A stretch of DNA of 64,000 bases from Nocardia suismassiliense (lineage in GTDB: Bacteria > Actinomycetota > Actinomycetes > Mycobacteriales > Mycobacteriaceae): the NCBI RefSeq assembly GCF_900269665.1, contig NZ_LT985361.1, positions 4,238,453 to 4,302,452 on the forward strand. The letters run 5' to 3'. Both the position numbers and the translations under genes were made by a program. Under the pieces are notes generated by a model. That model saw nothing but the letters and a program-made list of their open reading frames with translations. It was not told where the DNA came from and did no database searches. Positions 52,710 to 62,491 of the stretch are shown piece by piece; the stretch's first letter is position 1, and every line of letters starts with the position of its first letter.

Positions 52710-53833
52710 CCGGTGTAGCCGTAGCGCGGATAGCTACCCACGCAGACCATCTCGACCAGGCCGTGCCCGACCTTGTCGCCCATTCGTACCGTGCACAGTG
52801 TTTCGCTGAGCAGGCTGACCGGCCCGATCTGGTCGAGATCGGTGAGGTCGACGGTGAATCCGTCGCTGAACGCGGGGCCGCGCCACATGCCGGAGGCGTA
52901 GCCGCGGTATTCGTTGTATCCGGCGAGGCCGGGCCAGAAGCGGCAGCTGGGTTGCACCTCGATGGTGGTGCTGGTGCGGTCGGCCTGGTGCACGGTGAAG
53001 GTGCCGCCGGATACCACCCGCAGGTCCGGCTCGAAGGTCAGCTCGTGCTCGACATCGATGATCGGCGTCGGGGCGCGGCCGGTGGCGAGCGGGTACAACA
53101 CCTCACCCTCGAACTGCCAGCGCTGTCCGGTGCTCGTCTCGCGCTGCGCGAAATGCACCAGCTGGTCGTCGAATTGGAAGATGCCCATGTAGTAGAGGAC
53201 GCCGTCGGGCACCTCGGTGGGTTGCAGCCCCGGCCCCTCGTTCAGGCTGCCGCCACCCGGACCGTGGCGCACGCCCCAGGAGTGGTCGCGGCCGAACCAC
53301 CACTGCTCGGGGTCGATCTCGATGCGCCGGCCGTTGAGTTCGATCCAGCCGGTGACGACGCCGTTCTGGTAGTAGCGCCTGGCATCCTCGCGTACCCGGC
53401 CGCGGGACCGATGAAACGCCGGGGTCTGCTCGTAGGCGGGGAAGGTCCCGTGGAAGTCGAGGTGCAGGCTCAACCCATGCTCGTTGCCGCCCAGCGTCGC
53501 TCGGGTGCCGAGCAGCGGTTCGGTGACCGCGTAGGTGTAGGGGCCGACCGTCCATGCGTCCAATGACGTTCGGGGAGCGTTGAATTCGGTGGACAGGCGG
53601 ACCACTCGCGCTTGCTTGCCGCCGATCGTGACCATCGCGTAGGCGTCCATCACATTGCGATTGGGGTAGCGGGCGAGGCCGGTCATCACGCTCACCTCGC
53701 CGGAGGTGTCGAAACCGTACATCACCACCCGCTCGGTCCAGCGCAGATCACTCTGCGCCACATGGTCGAACGTGGTTGCCAGCTGGTGGCACAGCATTTC
53801 GTCGTCGGGTACGAGCACCGGACTTCCCTTCAT
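52703..53833 (-). CDS. conserved hypothetical protein (hydroxyneurosporene-synthase-like fold)
   Basis: Protein of 376 residues rich in beta strands and tryptophan (WWFGRDHSWGVRHG, QRWQFEGEVLYPLA, CRFWPGLAGYNEYRGY). It recalls the lipocalin-like DUF7064/7065 proteins seen beside lipid-degradation genes; the assignment is tentative. First gene of the leftward CoA cluster; ATG 53833 has no strong ribosome site. A perfect 25-base palindrome lies just upstream and separates it from a divergent TetR gene, which probably represses the cluster. Confidence 0.65.
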   Translation of the reverse strand: MKGSPVLVPDDEMLCHQLATTFDHVAQSDLRWTERVVMYGFDTSGEVSVMTGLARYPNRNVMDAYAMVTIGGKQARVVRLSTEFNAPRTSLDAWTVGPYTYAVTEPLLGTRATLGGNEHGLSLHLDFHGTFPAYEQTPAFHRSRGRVREDARRYYQNGVVTGWIELNGRRIEIDPEQWWFGRDHSWGVRHGPGGGSLNEGPGLQPTEVPDGVLYYMGIFQFDDQLVHFAQRETSTGQRWQFEGEVLYPLATGRAPTPIIDVEHELTFEPDLRVVSGGTFTVHQADRTSTTIEVQPSCRFWPGLAGYNEYRGYASGMWRGPAFSDGFTVDLTDLDQIGPVSLLSETLCTVRMGDKVGHGLVEMVCVGSYPRYGYTGW

Positions 53834-53854
53834 AGAACTGATGCCGGTCAATAT

Positions 53855-53879
53855 AATACGTTGCGCCTCGCAACGTATT
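53855..53879. promoter_or_regulatory. perfect TetR operator between the CoA cluster and tetR
   Basis: AATACGTTGCG and CGCAACGTATT are perfect 11-base arms around CCT. The palindrome sits between ATG 53833 (leftward) and GTG 53915 (rightward), where one dimer could block both promoters. Confidence 0.85.
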
Positions 53880-53914
53880 TGTTTTGCCGATTCTCGCCCG
53901 GTACGCTTCGCCGT

Positions 53915-54511
53915 GTGACGTCCACCGACCCCGCCCGCTCCGCCGCGGGCCGCCCGCGCGACAGCCAGATCGACCACGCGGTGCTCGACGCCACCCGCGC
54001 GCTGCTCGCCGAGGTCGGCTACCAGGACGTCACCATCGCCGCGGTCGCCCGTCGCGCCGGCGTCGGCACCGCGCCCATCTACCGCCGCTGGCCGGGCAAG
54101 GAGGCGTTGATCGAGGACGCGGTCTTCGGCTCCGAAAACCTGTGGCTGCCAGCGGCAACCGAGGACCTGCACGCCGACCTGATCGCCTGGGCCCGCGTAT
54201 TTCTCGAGCGGGTCGCCGAGCCCGCCACGCGCGCCGCCGTGCCCGGGCTGATGTCGGCCTATCACCACGACCCCGCCCGCTACCGCGCACTACACGATCG
54301 CGCCGATCTTCCCGCCCGTAAAGCCCTCGCCGACCGGATCGCGCCCGCCATCCCCGAGGGCGCCGACGAATCCGCCACCACCGACCTAGTTTTCGAGATT
54401 CTTGTCGCGCGTACCCTTACCCGCGGCGTCACGCACGGCCTCGACGGCGCCGAAACCTTCTGTCGCCGAACGGCCGACGCCCTGTACGCGATAATACGTG
54501 CCGGAACCTGA
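53915..54511 (+). CDS. TetR-family regulator of the CoA cluster
   Basis: Repressor of 198 residues. The helix-turn-helix is VTIAAVARRAGVGTAPIYRRWPGKEALI; the C-terminal domain is of the TetR_C type common near lipid genes. The start is GTG 53915, with TACGCT eight bases before it and no ribosome site, so a leaderless mRNA is likely. It faces the hypothetical protein and CoA cluster across a perfect palindrome. An acyl-CoA or steroid-like inducer would fit. Confidence 0.88.
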   Translation: MTSTDPARSAAGRPRDSQIDHAVLDATRALLAEVGYQDVTIAAVARRAGVGTAPIYRRWPGKEALIEDAVFGSENLWLPAATEDLHADLIAWARVFLERVAEPATRAAVPGLMSAYHHDPARYRALHDRADLPARKALADRIAPAIPEGADESATTDLVFEILVARTLTRGVTHGLDGAETFCRRTADALYAIIRAGT

Positions 54512-54556
54512 CGGCGAGTCGCCTCGCGGAACCGTCTTCGGTGTCATAGTGATTCG

Positions 54557-55462
54557 ATGGGTCGGCTTCGTGGCTTTGCCGCCATCGCCAGTGTTGTTTG
54601 TGTGCTCAGCATGTCGGCGTGCTCGGACTCGTCCGCGCCGGAGGACACACCGACTGCTCAGCCGCCACCGTCGACTCCGCTCAGCACCACGGGCAGTACC
54701 GATCAGGATCGGACCATCCGCCTCGAATTCGGTGGTAAGCAGCGGACTTACGTGGTGCATACGCCGCCGCGTTATCAGGAGAGCGCCGCTTTGCCGCTGG
54801 TCGTTGCCATGCATTCCTACCCGGGTGACGCGGCGCAGATCGCCACCACCTCCGGCTTGAATGCCAAGGCGGACAAGGAGAACTTCCTCGTCGTCTATCC
54901 GGAGGGGTATTCCCGCGCGTACAACGCCTTGATCTGCTGCGGTACGGAAGACGACGTGGGCTTCATCCGGACGGTCGTCGCCGCGATGGTCGCCGAGTGG
55001 AAGGCCGATCCGAAGCGCGTCTACGCCACCGGTATGTCCAATGGTGGCGACATGTCTTTCAAGCTCGCGGTGGAACTACCCGGCACCTTTGCCGCCATCG
55101 CTCCGGTCAGCGGCGGCTTCATCGGCGCGAAGGCCGAGGAGGAGTCCTACAAGCCTGCCGTACCGGTTTCGGTGATCACCTTCCTCGGTGGCCGTGATCG
55201 CTACAACGACCAGTTCGAAAGCGGAATCACGCGGTGGCAGCAGCGCCTTGCGTGCGCGCCCGCGGAACCGGCCACCCCCTTGGACAAGGGGATCACCCGC
55301 ACGACTGCCAGGTGCGGCGACGGCAGCGAGGTCCAGGTCTACCGGATCCCCGAGATGGGTCACGGGTGGGCAGGCGCGGCGCAGGGCACGCTGTCCGAGC
55401 CGGACGCCGGGGTGAACGCGACCGATCTGCTGTGGGAGTTCTTCGCGGCGCACGCGAAATAA
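54557..55462 (+). CDS. LpqC-like lipoprotein esterase (PHB depolymerase/feruloyl esterase family)
   Basis: Exported lipoprotein of 301 residues. Signal peptide with lipobox LSMSAC, a Ser/Thr/Pro-rich linker, then an alpha/beta hydrolase: nucleophile in ATGMSNGGDMSFKLA, a cysteine pair in ALICCGTED and the catalytic histidine in EMGHGWAG. This is the LpqC/polyhydroxybutyrate depolymerase type. Its natural substrate is a polymer or aryl ester at the cell surface. It converges with the LAL regulator, seven bases apart. Confidence 0.85.
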   Translation: MGRLRGFAAIASVVCVLSMSACSDSSAPEDTPTAQPPPSTPLSTTGSTDQDRTIRLEFGGKQRTYVVHTPPRYQESAALPLVVAMHSYPGDAAQIATTSGLNAKADKENFLVVYPEGYSRAYNALICCGTEDDVGFIRTVVAAMVAEWKADPKRVYATGMSNGGDMSFKLAVELPGTFAAIAPVSGGFIGAKAEEESYKPAVPVSVITFLGGRDRYNDQFESGITRWQQRLACAPAEPATPLDKGITRTTARCGDGSEVQVYRIPEMGHGWAGAAQGTLSEPDAGVNATDLLWEFFAAHAK

Positions 55463-55469
55463 CCGCTCG

Positions 55470-58382
55470 TCAGCGCTCGTTCGCCACCAACTGGTGCGTG
55501 TGGGCGGCGGCGGCCGCTTCGGTGCGGGTGGCGACGCCCAGTTTGGTGAGGATGCGGGAGACGTGCACGCCCGCGGTGTTGCCGCTGATGAAGAGTTCGG
55601 CGGCGATCTGACGGTTGCTCAATCCCTTGGTGACCAGGCGTAGGACGTCGAGTTCGCGCGGGGTGAGGCCGAAGGTCGACGGGCTTGCGGTCGACGGTTC
55701 GGTCGACTGGTCGGTCAGGGTGAGTCCGGCTCGGTCGGCTATCTCACGGACCGTCGCGAGCAGGGGAGTGGCGCCGAGATCAGTGGCGATAGTGGCGGCT
55801 TCACGCAGGGCTTCTTTCGCCGTGGGCCGGTTGCCTTCCGCTAGTTCGGTTTCGGCGGCGCCAAGGAGGCTGCGGGCTAGTTCGTAGGGCTGGTTCAATG
55901 CCCGCCAGGCTGATACGGCTTCGGGCCATGCGGCGGTGCGGTCGGCGCGATGGGCGGCGTCGACGGCGGTGATGACCGGCAAGGAATCGGCGATCGAGTC
56001 GAGATCTAGTGGTAGTTCATCTATTCGGGCCGCGAGGGCGAGCAGTGGCCACGCCTCATGATGGTGTGCGGCGAGATCGTCGGCGGACAGCGTCTCCACG
56101 GCAATGTCGGCCGCGCGCTGTGGTTGGCCGATGGCGAGTGCGTTCGCGCATTGCACGGTGCGCAGCTGGATTTGGTACTGCCGGGCCCACGGTCCGTCGC
56201 TCAACAGGCCGGCGGCGGTATTCGCGCTGGTGTCGGCTGCGGTCGAATCACCTTGCGCCAGCACAATTCTGGCGTGCGAGAGCAGCAGAGCCGCCTTACT
56301 GAGCGGCGGCAGTTGGTCGGTCAGGGATTCATCGATGAGGGTGAGCGCTTCCGGCCAGCGGCCGAGCGCGGTCAGCGCCTGCGCCCATTTGACCAGCAGG
56401 ATAGGGCTGGCCTCGGCGAAGCGGAAGGTTTCGTGGGCAGCCCGCAGGCCCTGCTGAATCGCCGCGATCGCCGCCGCGTAGTCCCCCGCCGCGACGAGCA
56501 CCGCCGATTCCCACAGCACCACGGCGATCAGTGTCTGCGGGTCCGCTGCGGCCGTGGCTGCGGCGTGGGCCTTCTCGAAACAGGCGATGGCGCTGTCCTG
56601 TTGGGCAAGGGTGTTATCGCGTTGCGCGGTGTCACTACCGGGTTGACCGTTGCTGACGGTTCGGCCGGTGGCGCTGCCGGGTTCTGCGGCAGTGCCGTCG
56701 GATCGGGCGGTGGCGCTGGTGGATTGGGCGGTGGCGAGCCCGAGGTAGGCGTAAGCGCGGGCGGTCAGGTGCATGGCGCCGAGCTGTTCGGCCACCTCGG
56801 TGGCGGCCAGCGCGTTGCGTTCGGCCTCGGCCGTGTCGCCGCTGAAGACCTGGGCGATTACGAGCTCGGCCAGCACCTCACCGCGCAGCAGGATCGGCGG
56901 ATGCACGGGCAGCAATGCCAAGGCGCGCAGCAGATCGTCGTCACATCCCTTGCTGCTGTGGTTCTTCAGGGTGGCCCGGCAGTAGAACAGCCGGGCGGCA
57001 CGCTCCGGTGCGCTGTCGGTATCCACCAGCAGTAGCGCTTCGTCAGCGGCCGCGATGCCGCGTTCGACGATGTCACCGCGATAGCAGGTCTCGACGACCT
57101 GTTCGAGCACTTGGAGCCGGTCGACGGCGATGCGTCCGGCGGCACCCGGCACCCTGTCCCAGAGTTCGAGCACTCGATCGAGATGGTGCAGCCGTTCAGT
57201 ATGCGCGCCAGCGCTTTCCCCGGCCGCACTCCACGAGGCGTCCAGTGCTAGCGGCAACTCACCGGCGGCATGCGCGTGATAGGCCAGTGCGGCGGTGCTC
57301 GATGTTTCAGGATCGCTGGTAAGGGCTTGGGAAAGCCTGGCGTGCAGGCGTTTCCGTTCTGCGGGCAGCAGATGGTCGTAGACGGCGTCGCGAATCAGGA
57401 CGTGCCGGAACTCGTACCCGGTGTCGTCCGCAGTGAGGATCTGCTGATCGATCAGCTGACGAAGCGCGCGATGCAAGGCATCCTGGTCGAATTCGGTGGC
57501 CGACTCGAGCAACGTGTGCCGCACCGGCGACCCCGCAACCGCGGCAAGCCGCAGCAGCGCCTGCGTCTCCGGCGGCAGCCCGGCCTGATAGCCGAGCAAC
57601 AACTCCGACAGATCGGCGGGCGTGTCCTCGGGCGACGTGCTGAGCGCCTCGACGAACAACGGAATCCCTTTGCTGCGCGCGTAGATTCGTGCGATCGTCC
57701 CCGGTTCGGGTTCATGACCGAGCAGCGCGGCGAGCTGCCTGCCCACCTCGTGCCGGGTCAGCGGCTCCGGAACGACCAGCCGCACACCAGGATCCCGCCG
57801 CAGCCCCGCGATCAGCCTGCGCGTCTCCGCTGAATCCGCGGGTCGATATGTACCGACCAGCAGCAGATCACGCTGTGCGGAATTGGCCACCAGGAACGCC
57901 AGCAGTTCCCGACTCGAATCATCGGCCCAGTGCAGGTCTTCCAGCACGACGACCACCGGCCGGGCCACCGCGAGCTGCTCGAGCACGGTGAGAATCTCGC
58001 CGAACAACTGAATCCGATCGGCCTCCCCGTCGGCCGACCCGGTGTGCGCCGCCAGTTCGGGCAGCCACCGCGCCAATGCCGGCCGGGTCACCGGAAGCAA
58101 GGTGGCCAGCCGATCCACCCCGAGCTGCCGCACCAGCGTGCGCAGCACCGATACGAACGGCGCATACGGCACACCATTGCCGAATTCGGGACACCGCCCG
58201 GTGAACACCACCGTGTCCGCGCTGAGCCGCGACGTGAACTCGGCAACCAACCGGGACTTGCCGAGCCCGCCTTCCCCGGCGATCAGCACGGTGTGCACCG
58301 CCGGATCCTCGGCGGCCGCCAGCAGTGCCGATACTTCCGCGGCCCGCCCGACGAAGGCACCGCAGACGGGAAGGCTCACCAC
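55470..58382 (-). CDS. LAL-type LuxR regulator (AAA ATPase + TPR-like + LuxR HTH)
   Basis: Large regulator of about 970 residues. Walker A AGEGGLGKSRL (near 33-43) and Walker B VVVVLEDLHWADD belong to an AAA/STAND ATPase; the middle is helical TPR-like repeats with a low-complexity Ser/Thr/Gly insert (near residues 560-600); the C-terminus is a LuxR helix-turn-helix (LTPRELDVLRLVTKGLSNRQIAAELFIS). LALs are ATP-dependent activators such as MalT. Two adjacent GTG codons (58382, 58379) are possible starts. It diverges from the epoxide hydrolase gene, a possible target. Confidence 0.9.
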   Translation of the reverse strand: MVSLPVCGAFVGRAAEVSALLAAAEDPAVHTVLIAGEGGLGKSRLVAEFTSRLSADTVVFTGRCPEFGNGVPYAPFVSVLRTLVRQLGVDRLATLLPVTRPALARWLPELAAHTGSADGEADRIQLFGEILTVLEQLAVARPVVVVLEDLHWADDSSRELLAFLVANSAQRDLLLVGTYRPADSAETRRLIAGLRRDPGVRLVVPEPLTRHEVGRQLAALLGHEPEPGTIARIYARSKGIPLFVEALSTSPEDTPADLSELLLGYQAGLPPETQALLRLAAVAGSPVRHTLLESATEFDQDALHRALRQLIDQQILTADDTGYEFRHVLIRDAVYDHLLPAERKRLHARLSQALTSDPETSSTAALAYHAHAAGELPLALDASWSAAGESAGAHTERLHHLDRVLELWDRVPGAAGRIAVDRLQVLEQVVETCYRGDIVERGIAAADEALLLVDTDSAPERAARLFYCRATLKNHSSKGCDDDLLRALALLPVHPPILLRGEVLAELVIAQVFSGDTAEAERNALAATEVAEQLGAMHLTARAYAYLGLATAQSTSATARSDGTAAEPGSATGRTVSNGQPGSDTAQRDNTLAQQDSAIACFEKAHAAATAAADPQTLIAVVLWESAVLVAAGDYAAAIAAIQQGLRAAHETFRFAEASPILLVKWAQALTALGRWPEALTLIDESLTDQLPPLSKAALLLSHARIVLAQGDSTAADTSANTAAGLLSDGPWARQYQIQLRTVQCANALAIGQPQRAADIAVETLSADDLAAHHHEAWPLLALAARIDELPLDLDSIADSLPVITAVDAAHRADRTAAWPEAVSAWRALNQPYELARSLLGAAETELAEGNRPTAKEALREAATIATDLGATPLLATVREIADRAGLTLTDQSTEPSTASPSTFGLTPRELDVLRLVTKGLSNRQIAAELFISGNTAGVHVSRILTKLGVATRTEAAAAAHTHQLVANER

Positions 58383-58499
58383 TCCGCGATCATGCCCGGA
58401 CCGCGCGGTTTGTGCCAACCCCGTAAAGACCTTTGTCCCCACCGAAATAACGAATTCTTGTGATTCGCAGGCCCCCTCGTTACCCGAAGTATTAATGGC

Positions 58500-59657
58500 A
58501 TGACAAGCACCGAGATCAGCCCCTTCCGCATCGAGATCCCGCAGGCCGCCCTCGACGATCTGCACGACCGGCTGGCCCGCACCCGCTGGACCGACGACCT
58601 GCCCGGCACCGGGTGGGAGCGCGGCGTGCCGACCGACTACCTGAAGGACCTGGCCGGCTACTGGGCGGCGGAGTTCGACTGGCGCGCCATCGAGGCGGAA
58701 CTGAACAAGCACCCGCAGTTCACCACCACTATCGATGGGCAGAACGTGCATTTCCTGCACATCCGCTCGGCCGAGGCCGACGCGACCCCGCTGCTCCTGC
58801 TGCACGGCTGGCCCAGCTCGGTGGTCGACTTCCTCGACGTGATCGGCCCGCTCACCGACCCGAAGGCGCACGGTGCGCCCGACGCACCCGCCTTCGAACT
58901 GGTCATTCCGTCGCTGCCGGGATACGGGTTCTCCGGCCCGGTCACCGAGGCGGGCTGGCACGACGACCGCGTCGCCGGCGCACTGGCCGAACTGATGGCG
59001 CGGCTCGGCTACGATCGGTACGGCGTGCAGGGCGGCGACCACGGCGCGTTCATCGCACCGCGGCTCGGCCGGGTGGACGCCGACCATGTGCTCGGCGTAC
59101 ACGTCAACGCATTGGTCACCTTTCCGAGCGGTGATCCGGGCGATATGGCCGCGCTGACCGAGGCGGAACGGCAGCGGCTGGGCCGGATGAAGCAGTTCCA
59201 GGACGACGGTGCGGCCTACATGAACCTGAAGGGCTCCCGCCCGAACACCATCGCGCAACTGGTGGCGGATTCTCCGGCCGGGCAGCTCGGCTGGATCGTG
59301 GAGAAGTACAAGGAGTGGGTCGACCAGTCGCACGAACTGCCCGAGCAGGCGATCGCCAAGGATCGCATCCTGGCCAACGTCAGCATCTACTGGTTCACCG
59401 AGACCGCACGCAGCGTAGCCAATTTCTACTATGAGCGGTTCCACGACACGAGCATGTTCGCCCCCGCACCGAAGGGCAGCGTGCCGACGGGCGTGGCGGT
59501 ATTCAAGGACGGCGACTACGCCATCCGCCGTTTCGCCGAGAAGGCGCACAACATCACGCACTGGTCGGAGTTCTACTCCGGCGGCCATTTCCCGGCCCTC
59601 GAGGTGCCCGACCTGCTCACCGGTGATATCCGGGAGTTCTTCCGCTCGCTGAGCTGA
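58500..59657 (+). CDS. epoxide hydrolase, EHN type
   Basis: Alpha/beta hydrolase of 385 residues with the N-terminal EHN lid (FRIEIPQAALDDLHDRLARTRW). Oxyanion motif HGWP, nucleophile Asp180 in VQGGDHGAFIA, and catalytic His363 in YSGGHFPALE are visible. It opens epoxides by covalent ester formation with the aspartate. ATG 58500 has no strong ribosome site. It diverges from the LAL regulator and ends before a strong hairpin. Substrates of this group are mostly xenobiotic or terpenoid epoxides. Confidence 0.9.
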   Translation: MTSTEISPFRIEIPQAALDDLHDRLARTRWTDDLPGTGWERGVPTDYLKDLAGYWAAEFDWRAIEAELNKHPQFTTTIDGQNVHFLHIRSAEADATPLLLLHGWPSSVVDFLDVIGPLTDPKAHGAPDAPAFELVIPSLPGYGFSGPVTEAGWHDDRVAGALAELMARLGYDRYGVQGGDHGAFIAPRLGRVDADHVLGVHVNALVTFPSGDPGDMAALTEAERQRLGRMKQFQDDGAAYMNLKGSRPNTIAQLVADSPAGQLGWIVEKYKEWVDQSHELPEQAIAKDRILANVSIYWFTETARSVANFYYERFHDTSMFAPAPKGSVPTGVAVFKDGDYAIRRFAEKAHNITHWSEFYSGGHFPALEVPDLLTGDIREFFRSLS

Positions 59658-59670
59658 AGCACGAATGGCG

Positions 59671-59703
59671 AAGGGGCAGGCAGCGATCCGCTGCCTGCCC
59701 CTT
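59671..59703. terminator. bidirectional terminator hairpin
   Basis: AAGGGGCAGGCAGCG pairs perfectly with CGCTGCCTGCCCCTT (15 pairs, ATC loop), between the epoxide hydrolase and the opposing cysNC stop. Followed by TCCTCGTT on the plus strand. Confidence 0.85.
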
Positions 59704-59723
59704 CCTCGTTACCGAGTGTTCGT

Positions 59724-61559
59724 TCAGTCGAGACCCGACAGCCGGGCGAGAACGGTGGCCGCCATGGCCGCCGGATCACCGTCGTCGGGACGCAGCACCA
59801 GTTCCGCCTCGGTGGGGGACTCGTAAGGGTCGTCGATGCCGGTGAAGCCGCGGATCTCGCCCGCACGGGCCTTGGCGTACATGCCCTTCGGGTCGCGGGC
59901 TTCGCAGATCTCCAAGGGCGTGTCGACGAAGACCTCCACGAACGGGATGCCTGCCGCCAGGTGTGTCGCACGGACGCGGTCCCGATCGGCGCGATACGGG
60001 CTGATCAACGAAACCACCGCGACCACACCGGCTTCGGCGAATAGCCTGGCCACCTCACCGACCCGGCGCACGTTCTCGACCCGGTCGGCGGCGCTGAAGC
60101 CGAGATCGGCATTCAGTCCGTGCCGCAGGTTGTCCCCGTCGAGCAGGAAGGCGGGGCGGCCCGCCGCGACCAGTCGGCGTTCGAGTTCCACTGCGACGGT
60201 GGACTTTCCCGAACCGGACAGGCCGGTCAGCCACACGGTGAGGCCACGGGTCGCCCGCTCGTCCCGGCCGACCGCGGTGGAATGCCAGACCACCCGCGAC
60301 GACGGCAGGCTCGGGCCGGTGATCATGCCCGCGCCGACGGTGTTGTTGGTGGTGTCGTCGACCAGGATGAAGCTGCCGGTGAACCGATTACGCCGATACG
60401 GATCGAAGAGCAGCGGCTGCCGGGTGCGCAGCTGGACGCGGCCTATCTCGTTGAGCGACAACGACTCCGCTTGCTCGTCACGGTGCAGGGTGTTGACGTC
60501 GAGCCGGTAGTCCAGCGTGCGCACCTCGACGGTGGCGGTGCGCGTGGTGTGCCGGATGGTGTAGGTCGCGCCGGGGGTCAGCTGCGACTCGTCGGCGAAC
60601 CAGCAGACCATCGCGTCGAGATCGCGACCCGCGGTGGGGCGGTTGTTCGGCCGGCAGATCATGTCGCCGCGGGACACGTCGAGGTGGTCGGCCAGCTGCA
60701 TGGTCACCGCTTGCGGCGGAAAGGCTTCCGTGACGGGCTTGCCGCCCGGACCCCAGATGGCCTCGACAGTGGTGGTGAAACCCGAAGGCAGCACCGCGAC
60801 CTCGTCGCCGGGCTTGAACACACCACCCGCCACCGTGCCCGCATATCCACGGAAATCCTGTGCGTGACTGCGGGTTACGTACTGCACCGGGAACCGCGCG
60901 TCGATGAGATTGCGGTCGGAGGCGATGTGCACCTCTTCGAGGTGATGCAGCAGGGGAGTGCCCTCGTACCACGGCATGCTCGCGCCGCGGTGCACGATGT
61001 TCTCGCCGTCCAGCGCCGACATCGGTACGAAGGTCAGGTCGAAGATGTCGAGTTTCGAGGCGAACTGGGCGAATTCGGTACGGATCTCCTCGAACCGGGC
61101 CTGCGACCAGTCCACCAGATCCATCTTGTTGACGCACAGCACCAGGTGTGGAATGCCGAGCAGGCTGGCCAGGAACGCGTGCCTGCGGGTCTGCTCCACC
61201 ACGCCCTTGCGGGCGTCGACCAGGATCAGCGCGAGGTCGGCGGTGGACGCGCCGGTCACCATGTTCCTGGTGTACTGGATGTGGCCGGGGGTGTCGGCGA
61301 TGATGAATTTGCGCCGGGGCGTGGCGAAGTAACGATGGGCCACGTCGATGGTGATGCCCTGTTCGCGCTCGGCGCGCAGCCCGTCGGTGAGCAGGGCCAG
61401 GTTCGGGTAGTCGTCGCCGCGGTCGCGGCTGGTCCGCTCCACGGCGGCGAGCTGGTCGGTGAAGATCGTCTTGGAGTCGAAGAGCAGCCGGCCGATGAGC
61501 GTCGATTTGCCGTCGTCGACGCTGCCCGCGGTGGCGAGACGCAGCAGTGTTGCGGTCAT
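59724..61559 (-). CDS. cysNC: bifunctional sulfate adenylyltransferase subunit 1 / APS kinase
   Basis: Sulfate-activating enzyme of 611 residues. The N-terminal CysN GTPase has P-loop GSVDDGKSTLIGR (12-24), switch-region DTPGHIQYTRNM and NKMD for guanine. The C-terminal CysC kinase (from about residue 435) has P-loop GLSGSGKST and DGDNLRHGLN. With CysD it makes APS from sulfate and ATP, and the kinase then makes PAPS. ATG 61559 overlaps the cysD stop in TGATG-like fashion. The fusion is standard in mycobacteria and nocardiae. Part of an iclR-led operon. Confidence 0.96.
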   Translation of the reverse strand: MTATLLRLATAGSVDDGKSTLIGRLLFDSKTIFTDQLAAVERTSRDRGDDYPNLALLTDGLRAEREQGITIDVAHRYFATPRRKFIIADTPGHIQYTRNMVTGASTADLALILVDARKGVVEQTRRHAFLASLLGIPHLVLCVNKMDLVDWSQARFEEIRTEFAQFASKLDIFDLTFVPMSALDGENIVHRGASMPWYEGTPLLHHLEEVHIASDRNLIDARFPVQYVTRSHAQDFRGYAGTVAGGVFKPGDEVAVLPSGFTTTVEAIWGPGGKPVTEAFPPQAVTMQLADHLDVSRGDMICRPNNRPTAGRDLDAMVCWFADESQLTPGATYTIRHTTRTATVEVRTLDYRLDVNTLHRDEQAESLSLNEIGRVQLRTRQPLLFDPYRRNRFTGSFILVDDTTNNTVGAGMITGPSLPSSRVVWHSTAVGRDERATRGLTVWLTGLSGSGKSTVAVELERRLVAAGRPAFLLDGDNLRHGLNADLGFSAADRVENVRRVGEVARLFAEAGVVAVVSLISPYRADRDRVRATHLAAGIPFVEVFVDTPLEICEARDPKGMYAKARAGEIRGFTGIDDPYESPTEAELVLRPDDGDPAAMAATVLARLSGLD

Positions 61560-62491
61560 CAGAAGTAGCCCTCTCGTTTGCGATCTTCCATGCCCGCCTC
61601 GGAGATTCGATCGTCGGCGCGGGTGGCGCCGCGTTCGGTGACCCGGGCCGCGGCCACCTCGGTGACCACCTCAGCGGGGGTGGCTGCGGTCGACTCCACG
61701 CAGCCGGTGCAGGTGGCGTCGCCGACCGTGCGGAAGCGCACCGTGGTCTCGTGCGGCTGCTCGCCGTCGAGCAGTTGCAGGAAGCGGGTGTGCGCCAACA
61801 GCATTCCGTCGCGCTGTACCACCGGGCGGCGGTGCGCGTAGTAGAGCGGCGGCAGGTCGATGCCCTCGGCGGCGATGTAGGTCCAGATGTCGAGCTCGGT
61901 CCAGTTGGACAGCGGGAACACCCGAATATGCTCGCCCGCACGGTGTTTGCCGTTGTAGAGGTTCCACAGTTCTGGGCGCTGGCTGCGCGGATCCCACTGG
62001 CCGTACTCGTCGCGGAAGCTGAACACCCGCTCCTTGGCCCGGGCCTTCTCCTCGTCGCGGCGCGCGCCACCGAAGACCGCGTCGAAGCCGCCCTCCTGGA
62101 TCGACCGCAGCAGCGTGGTGGTCTGCAATCGGTTACGGGAGGCGCGTGGTCCGGTCTCCTCGACCGCCCGGCCCGCGTCGATGTCGTCCTGCACGCTGCC
62201 GACCACCAGCCGCAGCCCGAATCGCGCGACCGTCGCGTCGCGGAAGGCGATCACCTCGTCGAAGTTGTGTCCGGTATCGATGTGCAGTACCGGGAATGGC
62301 AGCGGCGCCGGCCAGAAGGCCTTGGCCGCCAGGTGCAGCATCACCACCGAGTCCTTGCCGCCGGAGAACAGCAACACCGGACGCTCGAAAGTTGCCGCTA
62401 CTTCACGGAATATATGTGCCGACTCGGCCTCGAGCACGTCCAGATGGGGCAGCTCGTAGGTGCTCGCCGTCGACTTCGCGTACTGGCTCAC
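61559..62491 (-). CDS. cysD: sulfate adenylyltransferase subunit 2
   Basis: PP-loop ATP sulfurylase subunit of 310 residues: LLFSGGKDSVVMLHLA is the pyrophosphate loop, and FSFRDEYGQWDPR and the ending RKREGYF are typical of CysD. It forms the adenylyl-transferring complex with CysN. GTG 62491 overlaps the stop of the upstream IclR gene in GTGA, so the regulator and cys genes are co-translated. A degenerate KstR-like box lies 11 bases before its start, inside the end of iclR. Confidence 0.96.
   Translation of the reverse strand: MSQYAKSTASTYELPHLDVLEAESAHIFREVAATFERPVLLFSGGKDSVVMLHLAAKAFWPAPLPFPVLHIDTGHNFDEVIAFRDATVARFGLRLVVGSVQDDIDAGRAVEETGPRASRNRLQTTTLLRSIQEGGFDAVFGGARRDEEKARAKERVFSFRDEYGQWDPRSQRPELWNLYNGKHRAGEHIRVFPLSNWTELDIWTYIAAEGIDLPPLYYAHRRPVVQRDGMLLAHTRFLQLLDGEQPHETTVRFRTVGDATCTGCVESTAATPAEVVTEVAAARVTERGATRADDRISEAGMEDRKREGYF

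Noticed and set aside
58383..59588. N-terminal extension of the LAL regulator antisense to the epoxide hydrolase
   Set aside because: The protein-like sequence begins at the GTG pair near 58380; the extension lies over a well-supported hydrolase gene and lacks any domain.
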